From: Umboniibacter marinipuniceus
GTDB taxonomy: Bacteria; Pseudomonadota; Gammaproteobacteria; Pseudomonadales; DSM-25080
NCBI RefSeq assembly: GCF_003688415.1
Contig: NZ_REFJ01000006.1
Span: forward strand, 18,387 to 82,386
Length of the DNA stretch: 64,000 nucleotides
Direction: 5' to 3'
The position numbers and the translations under genes were made by a program. Positions 55,020-64,000 of this stretch are shown piece by piece. Within the stretch, counting starts at the first letter, position 1. Every line of letters starts with the position of its first letter. The notes beneath the pieces are model-generated. The model did not search any database, was not told the origin of the DNA, and worked only from the letters and a program-made list of their open reading frames with translations.

Positions 55020-58000
55020 TCAGTCGTCTGTGTCCAATTCCATATCGATACCTAGCGAGCGGATCTCTTTCAACAATACGTTGAAAGACTCCGGCATGCC
55101 TGGCTCCATACGGTGATCGCCGTCGACAATATTTTTGTACATCTTGGTACGGCCGTTAACGTCATCCGATTTAACGGTCAACATTTCCTGCAACGTATAC
55201 GCTGCACCGTACGCCTCAAGTGCCCACACTTCCATCTCACCGAAGCGCTGACCACCGAACTGAGCTTTACCACCTAGTGGCTGCTGCGTTACGAGGCTGT
55301 ATGAACCTGTTGAACGAGCGTGCATCTTGTCATCAACAAGGTGGTTCAATTTGAGCATGTACATGTAGCCAACTGTCACAGGGCGCGTAAACGCATTACC
55401 TGTACGACCGTCGAACAAGGTCATCTGACCTGAATCAGGTAGATCCGCTAGACGAAGAAGCTCTTTGATTTCACTCTCGCGAGCACCATCAAATACGCGT
55501 GTTGCCATAGGTACACCTGCTTTCAAGTTACCAAGCATGTGCAACACTTCTTCGTCAGTCAGCTCGCTGATATCAGTATGCTGATCGCCACCAGTGTTAT
55601 ATAGCTCCATGAGGAACTCACGAATCTCAGCAAGCTTACGCTGCTCTTTCATCATGCGATCTATCTTTTCACCCAAACCTTTAGCCGCTAGGCCAAGGTG
55701 AGTTTCAAGAATCTGACCAACGTTCATTCGCGAAGGAACACCAAGTGGGTTCAATACGATATCAACAGGCACGCCATTTTCATCATAAGGCATGTCTTCT
55801 ACCGGCATAATGACCGAGATAACACCCTTGTTACCATGACGACCAGCCATCTTATCACCCGGCTGGATACGACGTTTAACGGCAAGATAAACCTTAACAA
55901 TCTTCAGTACACCAGGAGCCAAATCATCGCCGCTGCGGATTTTGCCCTGCTTAACTTCAAAGCGCTCGTCAAGTTCTGCTCGAACTGTCTCAAGCTGAGT
56001 CTTCGCCGCTTCGATTGCTTCGTTTGCGCTGTCGTCTGCAAGACGAATCTTCATCCACTCGTCTTTCTCAAGACCAGCTAGAAGCTCGGCTGTTAACTCA
56101 TCACCCTTCTTAAGGCCAGCACCACCGGTAACTTTCTTACCGATTAGCTGCTTCTCAAGACGACCGTAAGTTGCCGACTGAACAATACGGAACTCTTCGT
56201 TCAAATCTTTGCGGTATTCGTCCAGCATGTCCTTTTCGATTTCCAGTGAACGCGTGTCTTTGGCTAAGCCGTCACGAGTAAACACTTGAACATCAATAAC
56301 CGTACCTTTGGTACTGGTTGGAACACGTAGCGAAGTATCCTTAACATCAGACGCCTTCTCACCGAAGATAGCACGGAGTAGTTTCTCTTCTGGCGTAAGC
56401 TGAGTTTCGCCCTTTGGCGTTACTTTACCAACCAGAATATCATTGGCATCAACTTCTGCACCAATGTAGACAATACCCGATTCGTCTAGCTTCGATAGTG
56501 CCGCTTCACCAACGTTAGGGATATCAGCAGAAATTTCCTCTGAGCCCAACTTGGTATCACGAGCAACACAAGTCAGCTCCTGAATGTGAATGCTAGTGAA
56601 ACGATCTTCTTCAACAACGCGCTCCGATACAAGAATCGAATCCTCGAAGTTGTAACCGTTCCAAGGCATGAATGCGATACGCATGTTCTGACCTAGCGCC
56701 AACTCACCCAAGTCAACGGATGGACCGTCTGCTAGGATGTCGCCACGGGCTACGATGTCGCCTTCATTAACGATAGGACGCTGCGAAATACAGGTGTTCT
56801 GGTTAGAACGGGTGTACTTCGTTAGGTTGTAGATATCTACACCTGCGTCATCACCGACTTCTTCGTCAGCAACACGAACAACGATTCGACCGCCATCAAC
56901 TGAATCAATCACACCGCCACGACGTGCTACGGCACAAACGCCTGAGTCACGTGCCACCGCGCGCTCCATACCTGTACCTACTAATGGCTTCTGCGCCTTC
57001 AGTGTTGGTACCGCCTGACGCTGCATGTTCGAGCCCATTAGCGCTCGGTTAGCATCATCGTGCTCTAGGAATGGAATTAGTGATGCCGCTACCGAGACAA
57101 CCTGCTTAGGCGAAACATCCTGATACTGGACGTCAGCCGCCGGCTTAACGGTAAATTCACTTTCGTAACGAACGTTAACGAGTTCGTCAGTCAGCTCACC
57201 CTTAGCATTAACCGTTGCCGAAGCCTGTGCGATCACAGAACGCATCTCGTCAATGGCAGAAAGGTAGACAACTTCGTCGGTGACCTTACCGTTCTTGACG
57301 ACGCGGTACGGGCTCTCTAGGAAGCCATACTGGTTAGCTTGTGCATAGGTCGCCAAGGAGTTGATCAAACCAATGTTTGGACCTTCCGGCGTTTCAATTG
57401 GACAAACTCGACCGTAGTGAGTTGAGTGAACGTCACGCACCTCAAAACCAGCACGCTCACGAGTCAAACCACCTGGGCCTAACGCCGATACACGTCGCTT
57501 GTGCGTAATTTCAGATAATGGATTGTTTTGATCCATGAACTGAGACAACTGGCTTGAACCGAAGAACTCTTTCACCGCCGCCGCTACCGGCTTAGCGTTA
57601 ATGAGATCCTGCGGCATTAAGCCTTCGCTCTCCGCCATCGAAAGACGTTCTTTCACCGCACGTTCAACACGAACAAGACCAACACGGAATTGGTTTTCGG
57701 CCATTTCACCAACCGAGCGAACTCGACGGTTACCTAGGTGATCGATGTCATCGACCTCGCCCTTGCCGTTGCGGATATTGATAAGCTCTTCGATAACACG
57801 AACGATGTCTTCAGGAGAAAGCGTACCTTCACCCTCGTCACCTTCAAGCTCAAGACGACGGTTGAACTTCATACGACCAACCGCTGACAGATCATAACGC
57901 TCTGCCGAGAAGAATAAATTCTGGAAGAGACCTTCTGCAGAATCCTTCGTTGGCGGCTCGCCTGGACGCATCATGCGGTAGATTTCAACTAGCGCCTCAA

Positions 58001-59093
58001 GCTCGGTACGCGTGGTATCGATGCGAAGCGTCTCAGAGATGAAGTCACCACAATCAAGCTCGTTGGTGTAGAGCGTATTGAAGGTCTTAACACCTGCGGT
58101 GCCTAGCTGCTCCAATACTTCTTCACTTACCGCGGTATTACACTCAACGATAACTTCACCGGTCTTCTTATCGATGATGTCGTTCGCCAATGCTTTACCA
58201 GCAAGATAAGTAACAGGAACTAGAAGCTCTTTCAGGCCACTCTTCTCAATGCTACGAATATGGCGCGCCGTAATACGACGACCTTCTTCAGCAATGGTGT
58301 TGCCATCTGGATCAATGATATCAAACGCCGCAATTTCACCACGAAGACGCTGAGGAATAAGCTTGAGCATCAAGCCCTTCTTCGTGATTTTGTAGGTGTC
58401 AGTATCAAAGAAACGAGAAAGAATTTCTTCGTTGGTGTAGCCAATTGCACGCAAAAGGATAGTTACCGGAAGCTTACGGCGACGGTCGATACGGACGAAG
58501 ACATTATCCTTCGGATCGAACTCGAAATCTAACCATGAGCCACGGTAAGGAATAACACGCGCAGAATGCAATAGTTTGCCTGATGCGTGAGTCTTGCCTT
58601 TGTCGTGATCAAAGAAAACACCTGGTGAACGGTGAAGCTGTGACACAATCACTCGTTCGGTACCATTGATTACAAAGGTACCATTTTCAGTCATGAGCGG
58701 AATTTCGCCCATATAAACTTCCTGCTCCTTGATATCTTTAATACTCTTATTACCAGAGTCTTTATCGTAGATAATCAAGCGAACACGAACACGTAGCGGT
58801 ACAGCGTATGTCACGCCACGTAAAATACATTCTTGAACATCAAATTCCGGATCGCCCAATACGTAGCTTACGTATTCGAGCGCTGCGCTGCCCGAATGAC
58901 TAACGATTGGAAAAACAGATTTGAAAGCAGCCTGAAGACCCATATCAAGACGCGCATCAGGATTAACACCATCCTGCGTGAACTTCTTGTATGAATCGAG
59001 CTGAATCGAGAGTAGGAAAGGCACATCCATTGCTTCCGGTAGTTTACCGAAATCTTTACGAATGCGTTTCTTCTCAGTGTATGAATAAGCCAT
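55020..59093 (-). CDS. rpoB: RNA polymerase beta subunit
   Basis: 1357 residues from the ATG at 59093 ([16 protein letters not shown], the family start) with GGGGAA upstream; an in-frame ATG at 59171 lies in the leader. Rifampicin region [20 protein letters not shown] carries the sensitive residues (Asp516, His526, Ser531 equivalents). Downstream of rplJL through a partial attenuator. Confidence 0.99.
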   Translation of the reverse strand: MAYSYTEKKRIRKDFGKLPEAMDVPFLLSIQLDSYKKFTQDGVNPDARLDMGLQAAFKSVFPIVSHSGSAALEYVSYVLGDPEFDVQECILRGVTYAVPLRVRVRLIIYDKDSGNKSIKDIKEQEVYMGEIPLMTENGTFVINGTERVIVSQLHRSPGVFFDHDKGKTHASGKLLHSARVIPYRGSWLDFEFDPKDNVFVRIDRRRKLPVTILLRAIGYTNEEILSRFFDTDTYKITKKGLMLKLIPQRLRGEIAAFDIIDPDGNTIAEEGRRITARHIRSIEKSGLKELLVPVTYLAGKALANDIIDKKTGEVIVECNTAVSEEVLEQLGTAGVKTFNTLYTNELDCGDFISETLRIDTTRTELEALVEIYRMMRPGEPPTKDSAEGLFQNLFFSAERYDLSAVGRMKFNRRLELEGDEGEGTLSPEDIVRVIEELINIRNGKGEVDDIDHLGNRRVRSVGEMAENQFRVGLVRVERAVKERLSMAESEGLMPQDLINAKPVAAAVKEFFGSSQLSQFMDQNNPLSEITHKRRVSALGPGGLTRERAGFEVRDVHSTHYGRVCPIETPEGPNIGLINSLATYAQANQYGFLESPYRVVKNGKVTDEVVYLSAIDEMRSVIAQASATVNAKGELTDELVNVRYESEFTVKPAADVQYQDVSPKQVVSVAASLIPFLEHDDANRALMGSNMQRQAVPTLKAQKPLVGTGMERAVARDSGVCAVARRGGVIDSVDGGRIVVRVADEEVGDDAGVDIYNLTKYTRSNQNTCISQRPIVNEGDIVARGDILADGPSVDLGELALGQNMRIAFMPWNGYNFEDSILVSERVVEEDRFTSIHIQELTCVARDTKLGSEEISADIPNVGEAALSKLDESGIVYIGAEVDANDILVGKVTPKGETQLTPEEKLLRAIFGEKASDVKDTSLRVPTSTKGTVIDVQVFTRDGLAKDTRSLEIEKDMLDEYRKDLNEEFRIVQSATYGRLEKQLIGKKVTGGAGLKKGDELTAELLAGLEKDEWMKIRLADDSANEAIEAAKTQLETVRAELDERFEVKQGKIRSGDDLAPGVLKIVKVYLAVKRRIQPGDKMAGRHGNKGVISVIMPVEDMPYDENGVPVDIVLNPLGVPSRMNVGQILETHLGLAAKGLGEKIDRMMKEQRKLAEIREFLMELYNTGGDQHTDISELTDEEVLHMLGNLKAGVPMATRVFDGARESEIKELLRLADLPDSGQMTLFDGRTGNAFTRPVTVGYMYMLKLNHLVDDKMHARSTGSYSLVTQQPLGGKAQFGGQRFGEMEVWALEAYGAAYTLQEMLTVKSDDVNGRTKMYKNIVDGDHRMEPGMPESFNVLLKEIRSLGIDMELDTDD

Positions 59094-59230
59094 CAGCGTT
59101 CCCCAGCTTGTTGCACCTTGTTGATAGGTCAAACAACCTTTGTGCACGGGTGGTGCACCTAATTTCCGCATTAAAGCTGCGGTGGACTTCCATAATTTTA
59201 TGCCGTCATGGTTGGCAATTTCTTAAACGA

Positions 59231-59259
59231 CAAAAGGCTGACGGTAAAAACCGCCAGCC
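59231..59259 (-). terminator. Partial attenuator between rplL and rpoB
   Basis: Stem of 10 pairs with one wobble (59236-59245, 59250-59259), four-base loop, followed on the minus strand by TTTTG. A second hairpin CTAGC/GCTAG (59267-59280) precedes it. E. coli also has an attenuator here that sets ribosomal protein to polymerase ratio. Confidence 0.65.
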
Positions 59260-59306
59260 TCGCCCGCTAGCAGGTGCTAGCGAGTAGCGTTTTATTGAAC
59301 TCAGTA

Positions 59307-59678
59307 TTACTTAAGTTCAACAGATGCGCCAGCTGCTTCAAGCTCTGCTTTAGCTGCTTCTGCGTCATCCTTAGATACGCCTTCTTTAACAGTTGACGGT
59401 ACGCCGTCAACCATTCCTTTCGCTTCTTTAAGGCCAAGACCTGTAAGACCACGAACGGCTTTAATTACGTTAACTTTCTTATCGCCTGCGCCGGTAAGAA
59501 CAACGTCGAATTCAGTTTGCTCAGCAGCTGCGCCGCCAGCATCTGCACCGCCAGCTACAGCTACTGCTGCCGCTGCTGATACGCCGAATTTTTCTTCCAT
59601 TGCTTCAATAAGAGCAACTACGTCTGTTACAGACATTTCTGCAACTGCGTTGATGATATCTTCTTTAGTCAAAGACAT
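59307..59678 (-). CDS. rplL: 50S ribosomal protein L7/L12
   Basis: 123 residues. N-terminal dimer domain, Ala/Gly hinge ([18 protein letters not shown]), and C-terminal factor-binding domain ([20 protein letters not shown]). Recruits EF-Tu and EF-G. Cotranscribed with rplJ. Confidence 0.98.
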   Translation of the reverse strand: MSLTKEDIINAVAEMSVTDVVALIEAMEEKFGVSAAAAVAVAGGADAGGAAAEQTEFDVVLTGAGDKKVNVIKAVRGLTGLGLKEAKGMVDGVPSTVKEGVSKDDAEAAKAELEAAGASVELK

Positions 59679-59757
59679 GAGTCAGTACCTAATTTAGTGA
59701 GCATATTTGCTCGTATTAATAGACAAACAAAACAAAAGCTTACGGATAATCCGTGAA

Positions 59758-60252
59758 TTAAGCTGCTTCTGCTTCTTTTTGATCGCGAATAGCCGCAATA
59801 GTGCGAACCAACTTACCCGCAGACGCTTCTTTCATAACGCTCATAAGCTTAGCAATAGCTTCGTCGTATGTAGGCAAGCTTGCCAACAACGCGATGTCCG
59901 TTACTTTACCTTCGAACGCAGCACCTTTAAGTTCAAGCTTATCGTTGCTCTTAGCGAATTCTTTAAGAATACGCGCGCCGGCACCTGGGTGCTCGGAAGA
60001 GAATGCGATAATACTTGGACCAACCAATGTGTCAGAAACACATTCGAATTCGGTACCCTGAAGAGCGCGACGCGCCAAGGTGTTACGAACAACTTTTAAC
60101 CAAACGCCGTTCTCACGAGCCTCTTTGCGTAAAGCGTTCATATCACCAACTGTTACACCGCGTGAATCCGCGATCACAGCTGACAATGCGCTTTCTGCAG
60201 CTTGCTGGACTTCTGCGACAATCGCTTTCTTGCCTTCTAGTCCAATAGCCAT
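59758..60252 (-). CDS. rplJ: 50S ribosomal protein L10
   Basis: 164 residues. [20 protein letters not shown] and [20 protein letters not shown] closely match E. coli L10. Holds the L7/L12 stalk and represses its own operon in E. coli. AGGAG-type ribosome site. Preceded by a 181-base structured leader. Confidence 0.98.
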   Translation of the reverse strand: MAIGLEGKKAIVAEVQQAAESALSAVIADSRGVTVGDMNALRKEARENGVWLKVVRNTLARRALQGTEFECVSDTLVGPSIIAFSSEHPGAGARILKEFAKSNDKLELKGAAFEGKVTDIALLASLPTYDEAIAKLMSVMKEASAGKLVRTIAAIRDQKEAEAA

Positions 60253-60425
60253 ATAGTCACTCCTGGATTTGAATAAAACCTAGCAATATTGCTAGATCAC
60301 CTCGGTGCTCAACACAAATCCAGCTAAAACTGGTTTGGGAAACAACACCATCTGCGTAGGCTATTAAGTGCAAGCACACCTACGGTCTTTGATGGCCTGA
60401 ATACATGTATTCAGACCCCAAAGTT
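60253..60425 (-). promoter_or_regulatory. Candidate L10 leader of rplJL
   Basis: The 181-base rplA-rplJ spacer contains two perfect 16-bp palindromes: TGAATACATGTATTCA (60398-60413, flanked by further GG/CC pairs) just after rplA and CTAGCAATATTGCTAG (60280-60295) close to the rplJ ribosome site. Length and position match the autoregulatory L10(L12)4-binding leader of other bacteria; a kink-turn was not established. Confidence 0.5.
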
Positions 60426-60433
60426 TAAGCCGA

Positions 60434-61129
60434 TTATGCTTCTAGCGAACCAAGGTCAAGGCTTAGACCAGGACCCATAGTGCTTGAAAGCGTAATCTTC
60501 TTAACGTACTGACCTTTAGCAGCAGCAGGCTTAAGCTTCTTAAGCTCAGCAAGCAACGACTCAAGGTTCTCTTTGATAGCAACTTCGTCGAATGAAACAC
60601 GACCGATGCCGCCATGAACGATACCGCCTTTATCAGCACGGAAACGAACCTGACCAGCCTTCGCGTTTGCAACAGCAGTTGCTACGTCTGGAGTTACAGT
60701 ACCAGTCTTAGGGTTTGGCATTAGGCCGCGAGGACCTAAAACCTGACCCAACTGTCCTACAACGCGCATTGCATCAGGTGATGCAACAACAACGTCAAAA
60801 TCCATCATGCCGCCTTTAATTTCAGCAGCAAGTTCATCCATACCTACGAGGTCAGCACCAGCTTCCTTCGCAGCGTCAGCGTTTGCACCTTGAGTGAAAA
60901 CAGCAACGCGAACGGTCTTACCAGTACCATGTGGCAACGTTGTTGCACCACGGATAGCTTGGTCGGATTTACGTGGATCGATACCCAAGTTCACAGCGGC
61001 CTCTACGGTCTCTTCGAACTTAGCTGTACCTAATTCTTTAATTAGCGCAACCGCTTCTGAAATGCTGTATAGCTTAGTGCTATCAACTTTCTCTGCGATT
61101 AGCTTTTGACGCTTAGTTAGCTTAGCCAT
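60434..61129 (-). CDS. rplA: 50S ribosomal protein L1
   Basis: 231 residues. [17 protein letters not shown] is the L1 signature. Forms the mobile E-site stalk; in E. coli represses rplKA. Three bases after rplK. Confidence 0.98.
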   Translation of the reverse strand: MAKLTKRQKLIAEKVDSTKLYSISEAVALIKELGTAKFEETVEAAVNLGIDPRKSDQAIRGATTLPHGTGKTVRVAVFTQGANADAAKEAGADLVGMDELAAEIKGGMMDFDVVVASPDAMRVVGQLGQVLGPRGLMPNPKTGTVTPDVATAVANAKAGQVRFRADKGGIVHGGIGRVSFDEVAIKENLESLLAELKKLKPAAAKGQYVKKITLSSTMGPGLSLDLGSLEA

Positions 61130-61132
61130 GGA

Positions 61133-61564
61133 TTACAGACCCTCTACAGTGATGCCCGCACTACGTGCAGAGCCAGCAATTGTACGTACCGCAGCATCCA
61201 TATCAGCTGCTGTAAGATCTGCCATCTTGGTGGTAGCGATTTCTTCCAACTGCTCGCGAGTTACCGAAGCAACTTTAACGGTGTTAGGCGTACCAGAACC
61301 TTTCTGGATACCTGCAGCTTTGCGCAGCAGAACCGACGCTGGAGGCGTCTTTCTGATGAACGTGAAAGAACGATCTGCGTAAACAGTGATCACAACTGGG
61401 ATTGGAAGACCTGCTTCCATATCCTGAGTTTCTGCGTTAAACGCCTTACAAAACTCCATGATGTTAACACCGCGCTGACCTAGCGCTGGACCAACTGGTG
61501 GACTTGGATTAGCCTTACCTGCTGGCACCTGTAGCTTGATATAAGCTTCAACTTTCTTAGCCAT
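61133..61564 (-). CDS. rplK: 50S ribosomal protein L11
   Basis: 143 residues. N-terminal [20 protein letters not shown] and C-terminal rRNA-binding domain. Part of the GTPase-associated centre, needed for RelA activation. AGGAG before the ATG. Confidence 0.98.
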   Translation of the reverse strand: MAKKVEAYIKLQVPAGKANPSPPVGPALGQRGVNIMEFCKAFNAETQDMEAGLPIPVVITVYADRSFTFIRKTPPASVLLRKAAGIQKGSGTPNTVKVASVTREQLEEIATTKMADLTAADMDAAVRTIAGSARSAGITVEGL

Positions 61565-61648
61565 TTTACTTCTCCTATTGGGTACAAACGCCGCTAGGCT
61601 CCCCGGTTAACGCCACAAGGCGATTTAGCACGTTTTTTAACGCGCAAA

Positions 61649-61683
61649 AAGCCCACCTCAATCATTCCGATTAAAGCAGGCTT
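61649..61683 (-). terminator. Weak terminator after nusG
   Basis: AAGCC/GGCTT closing pairs with internal AATC/GATT pairing, followed on the minus strand by five T. It partly separates secE-nusG from rplKAJL. Confidence 0.45.
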
Positions 61684-61700
61684 ATTTCAGCGTGTTGAGC

Positions 61701-62231
61701 TTAGGCCTTTTCGACCTGACCGAATTCTAGCTCAACCGGCGTAGAACGCCCGAAAATAAGTACGGCCACCTTCAGGCGACTCTTCTCATAATCTACTTCT
61801 TCAACAACACCATTAAAGTCATTGAAAGGACCGTCATTAACGCGAACAACTTCACCAGGCTCGAAGACTGTCTTCGGTCTTGGCTTGTCATCCGACTGCA
61901 CGCGATCCAAAATCTTGTTTGCTTCAGCCTCTGTGATTGGCGATGGCTTATCAGCCTTTCCACCAATGAAGCCCATAACACGCGGCGTCTCTTTAACAAG
62001 ATGCCACGAAGCATCAGACAATTCCATCTGAACAAGTACATATCCAGGGAAGAACTTACGCTCACTCTTGCGCTTCTGACCTGCGCGCATCTCAACAACT
62101 TCTTCAGTAGGAACTAAGATATCACCGAAGCTGTCCTGCATACCAAGAAGCTCTACGCGCTCCTGAAGTGCCAACGCTACTTTCTTCTCGTACCCAGAAT
62201 AAGCATGAACTACGTACCAACGCTTTGACAT
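61701..62231 (-). CDS. nusG: Transcription antitermination factor NusG
   Basis: 176 residues from the ATG at 62231 ([18 protein letters not shown]) with AGGAG upstream; a longer frame overlaps secE. NGN domain (1-118) and KOW domain ([20 protein letters not shown]). Links RNA polymerase to Rho or the ribosome through S10. Confidence 0.98.
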   Translation of the reverse strand: MSKRWYVVHAYSGYEKKVALALQERVELLGMQDSFGDILVPTEEVVEMRAGQKRKSERKFFPGYVLVQMELSDASWHLVKETPRVMGFIGGKADKPSPITEAEANKILDRVQSDDKPRPKTVFEPGEVVRVNDGPFNDFNGVVEEVDYEKSRLKVAVLIFGRSTPVELEFGQVEKA

Positions 62232-62239
62232 GTCTACTC

Positions 62240-62608
62240 CTAGCCAATGATGGAAGAAATACCCCAACCAAGGAGCATATCAATGAAATACAGAATGATA
62301 CCCATGATGACAACTACCACCAAGACAATCAAGGTTGTTTGATTTGTTTCTTTACGCGTAGGCCAAATAACCTTACGTAGTTCACTGCGCGAAGCCGCCA
62401 GCGACACCAAAAAACCCTTACCCTTCGCGGTAAGCAATGCGATACCCGCTGCAACAACAGACAGCGCTGCGATACCACCCCAACGAATCCATGAAGAATA
62501 AGTATCTAGATAGACATTCGTTGCAATTGCCGCACCAACCAAAATAACGACAAAAACCCACTTAAGGGCGTCGAAACTTGATTCTTGCGCTTCGTTTTGT
62601 TCTGTCAT
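62240..62608 (-). CDS. secE: Preprotein translocase subunit SecE
   Basis: 122 residues from the ATG at 62608. Three hydrophobic helices, the three-helix SecE of gammaproteobacteria; conserved cytoplasmic [19 protein letters not shown] just before the last helix. Forms SecYEG with SecY from the spc operon. Eight bases before nusG. Confidence 0.97.
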   Translation of the reverse strand: MTEQNEAQESSFDALKWVFVVILVGAAIATNVYLDTYSSWIRWGGIAALSVVAAGIALLTAKGKGFLVSLAASRSELRKVIWPTRKETNQTTLIVLVVVVIMGIILYFIDMLLGWGISSIIG

Positions 62609-62636
62609 ATACGAAACCTGAATCCATAAAATAAAA

Positions 62637-62712
62637 TGGCAGGCCAGGAGGGACTCGAACCCCCAACACCCGGTTTTGGAGACCGGTGCTCTACCAATTG
62701 AACTACTGGCCT
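62637..62712 (-). tRNA. trpT: tRNA-Trp (anticodon CCA)
   Basis: 76 bases including an encoded 3' CCA. Acceptor stem AGGCCAG/CTGGCCT, D arm TTCAATTGG, anticodon loop CTCCAAA closed by CCGGT/ACCGG, and T arm with GGTTCGAGTCC. The first 5' base is at 62712. Located between tuf and secE, a conserved position in Pseudomonas and relatives. It probably shares the tuf-secE transcript because no terminator precedes it. Confidence 0.97.
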
Positions 62713-62779
62713 GCAATCCTCCCAAGGGAGGAAAACCAGCGACCCGACAATTCGAGCCGCTAGAATCGTTACACTAAGA

Positions 62780-64000
62780 TTATTCTACGATCTTAGAAAC
62801 AACGCCGGCGCCTACAGTACGGCCACCTTCACGGATTGCGAAACGCAAACCTTCTTCCATCGCGATAGGCGCGATAAGTGTAACGTGCATTGCAACGTTA
62901 TCACCAGGCATTACCATTTCAGTGCCTTCTGGAAGCTCACAAGAACCAGTCACGTCAGTTGTACGGAAGTAGAACTGTGGACGGTAGCCCTTGAAGAAAG
63001 GAGTGTGACGTCCACCTTCGTCTTTCGACAAAACGTATACTTCACAATCGAATACTGTGTGCGGCTTGATTGAACCCGGCTTAGCCATAACCTGACCACG
63101 CTCAACGTCATCACGCTTAGTACCACGTAGTAGTGCACCAATGTTCTCACCTGCACGACCTTCGTCAAGCAACTTACGGAACATTTCAACACCAGTACAA
63201 GTAGTAGTAGTTGTCTCACGGATACCGATAAGCTCAACTTCGTCACCTACGTTTACGATACCACGCTCAACACGGCCTGTTACTACAGTACCACGACCAG
63301 CGATTGAGAATACGTCTTCGATAGGCATCAAGAATGCACCATCTACCGCACGCTCTGGCTCAGGGATGTAAGAATCAAGTGTTTCAACTAGCTTAGCAAC
63401 CGCTGTGGTTCCCAAACCATGCTCATCTTGACCGTTCAACGCCATAAGCGCAGAACCTGGGATGATTGGCGTGTCGTCACCTGGGAATTCGTACTGCTCA
63501 AGAATCTCACGAATTTCCATTTCAACTAGCTCTAGCATCTCTTCGTATTCTTCTGAATCAACGCCGCCACAATCTTCTGCAAGCAGGTCAGCTTTGTTCA
63601 AGAATACTACGATGTAAGGTACACCTACCTGACGAGATAGCAAGATGTGCTCACGAGTCTGTGGCATTGGGCCATCAGTCGCGCCACATACTAGGATTGC
63701 TCCGTCCATCTGCGCAGCACCAGTGATCATGTTCTTAACATAATCCGCGTGCCCTGGGCAGTCTACGTGTGCGTAGTGACGTGTTGGTGAATCATACTCA
63801 ACGTGTGAAGTTGCGATCGTGATACCACGCTCACGCTCTTCAGGAGCGTTATCGATACCGTCAAACGCTACCGCTGTACCGCCGTAAACTTCTGCACATA
63901 CGCGAGTAAGTGCTGCAGTTAGAGTTGTTTTACCATGGTCAACGTGACCGATTGTGCCCACGTTTACGTGGGGCTTGGAACGTTCAAATTTTTCTTTAGC
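62780..64000 (-). CDS. tuf: Elongation factor Tu, copy 2 (tufB position), 5' end cut by one codon
   Basis: 406 codons are visible, from Ala2 to the stop; only the initiator codon lies beyond the right edge. The protein is identical to copy 1 in the visible part. At DNA level the two copies differ at three positions, all synonymous (63131, 63701 and 63998, corresponding to 46613, 47183 and 47480). Located upstream of tRNA-Trp-secE, the tufB position of E. coli and Pseudomonas. Confidence 0.98.
   Translation of the reverse strand, partial: AKEKFERSKPHVNVGTIGHVDHGKTTLTAALTRVCAEVYGGTAVAFDGIDNAPEERERGITIATSHVEYDSPTRHYAHVDCPGHADYVKNMITGAAQMDGAILVCGATDGPMPQTREHILLSRQVGVPYIVVFLNKADLLAEDCGGVDSEEYEEMLELVEMEIREILEQYEFPGDDTPIIPGSALMALNGQDEHGLGTTAVAKLVETLDSYIPEPERAVDGAFLMPIEDVFSIAGRGTVVTGRVERGIVNVGDEVELIGIRETTTTTCTGVEMFRKLLDEGRAGENIGALLRGTKRDDVERGQVMAKPGSIKPHTVFDCEVYVLSKDEGGRHTPFFKGYRPQFYFRTTDVTGSCELPEGTEMVMPGDNVAMHVTLIAPIAMEEGLRFAIREGGRTVGAGVVSKIVE

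Noticed and set aside
62718..62731. CCTCCC/GGGAGG hairpin between tuf copy 2 and tRNA-Trp as a terminator
   Set aside because: The stem is short with a two-base loop and no T-run; it is more likely a processing site 5' of the tRNA.

Overview
The window is a chromosomal housekeeping region of a gammaproteobacterium. Gene order runs in blocks that match Pseudomonas-type genomes: minor pilins-ispH-fkpB-lspA-ileS-ribF-murJ-rpsT-proB-obg-rpmA-rplU-ispB, ssb-yajR-uvrA, and rplQ-rpoA back through the alpha, spc, S10 and str operons to rpoCB, rplLJAK, nusG, secE, tRNA-Trp and tuf. FabA/FabB, tRNA genes with encoded CCA and an E. coli-like RpoB/RpoC agree. The moderate GC content and the accessory genes suggest a marine-type lineage (perhaps Cellvibrionales-like), but genus is not determinable from the sequence alone. 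No rRNA, CRISPR array, insertion sequence, phage or replication origin was seen.

Layout. 1-1564 (minus): tail of a minor-pilin operon (PilV-like, PilW-like, then a repeat-bearing protein cut by the window edge). 1649-7259 (minus): tightly overlapping cluster ispH, fkpB, lspA, ileS, ribF; then murJ, and divergent rpsT. 9430-12495 (minus): proB, obg, rpmA, rplU. 12693-15267 (plus): ispB, pgi. 15253-17179 (minus): a chalcone-isomerase-like exported protein and phosphomannomutase. 17440-19176 (plus): fabAB, making unsaturated fatty acids. 19313-21069 (minus): an unassigned protein and an HdfR-like LysR regulator, divergent from a three-gene cassette (21270-23818, plus) of RimK ligase, an M14-like deacylase/carboxypeptidase and a retropepsin-like protease. 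24100-26196 (minus): ssb, yajR. 26307-30727 (plus): uvrA, a HIT protein and a beta-ketoacyl-ACP synthase III.

30802-64000 is almost entirely minus strand: the translation/transcription supercluster. The only interruption is a plus-strand gene for an exported TPR/TonB-C-terminal-domain protein (44944-46194), which separates rpsJ (S10 operon) from tuf (str operon). Consensus-like promoters are visible for rpsL and rpsJ, and structured leaders precede rpsM, rplJ, rpsG and rplC, where ribosomal protein autoregulation is expected. Two tuf genes flank the supercluster and differ at three synonymous positions in the visible overlap, a sign of gene conversion.

Most of the window is ordinary. The parts that deserve a second look are the heptad-repeat protein downstream of the pilins, the rimK cassette with its divergent regulator, the exported gene inside the ribosomal supercluster, perfect or near-perfect palindromes upstream of fabA and of the KAS III gene, the structured rpmJ-rpsM leader, and the absence of a recognisable LexA box at uvrA and ssb. 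Many start codons were chosen by Shine-Dalgarno position and family N-termini; where this shortened the longest possible reading frame it is stated.
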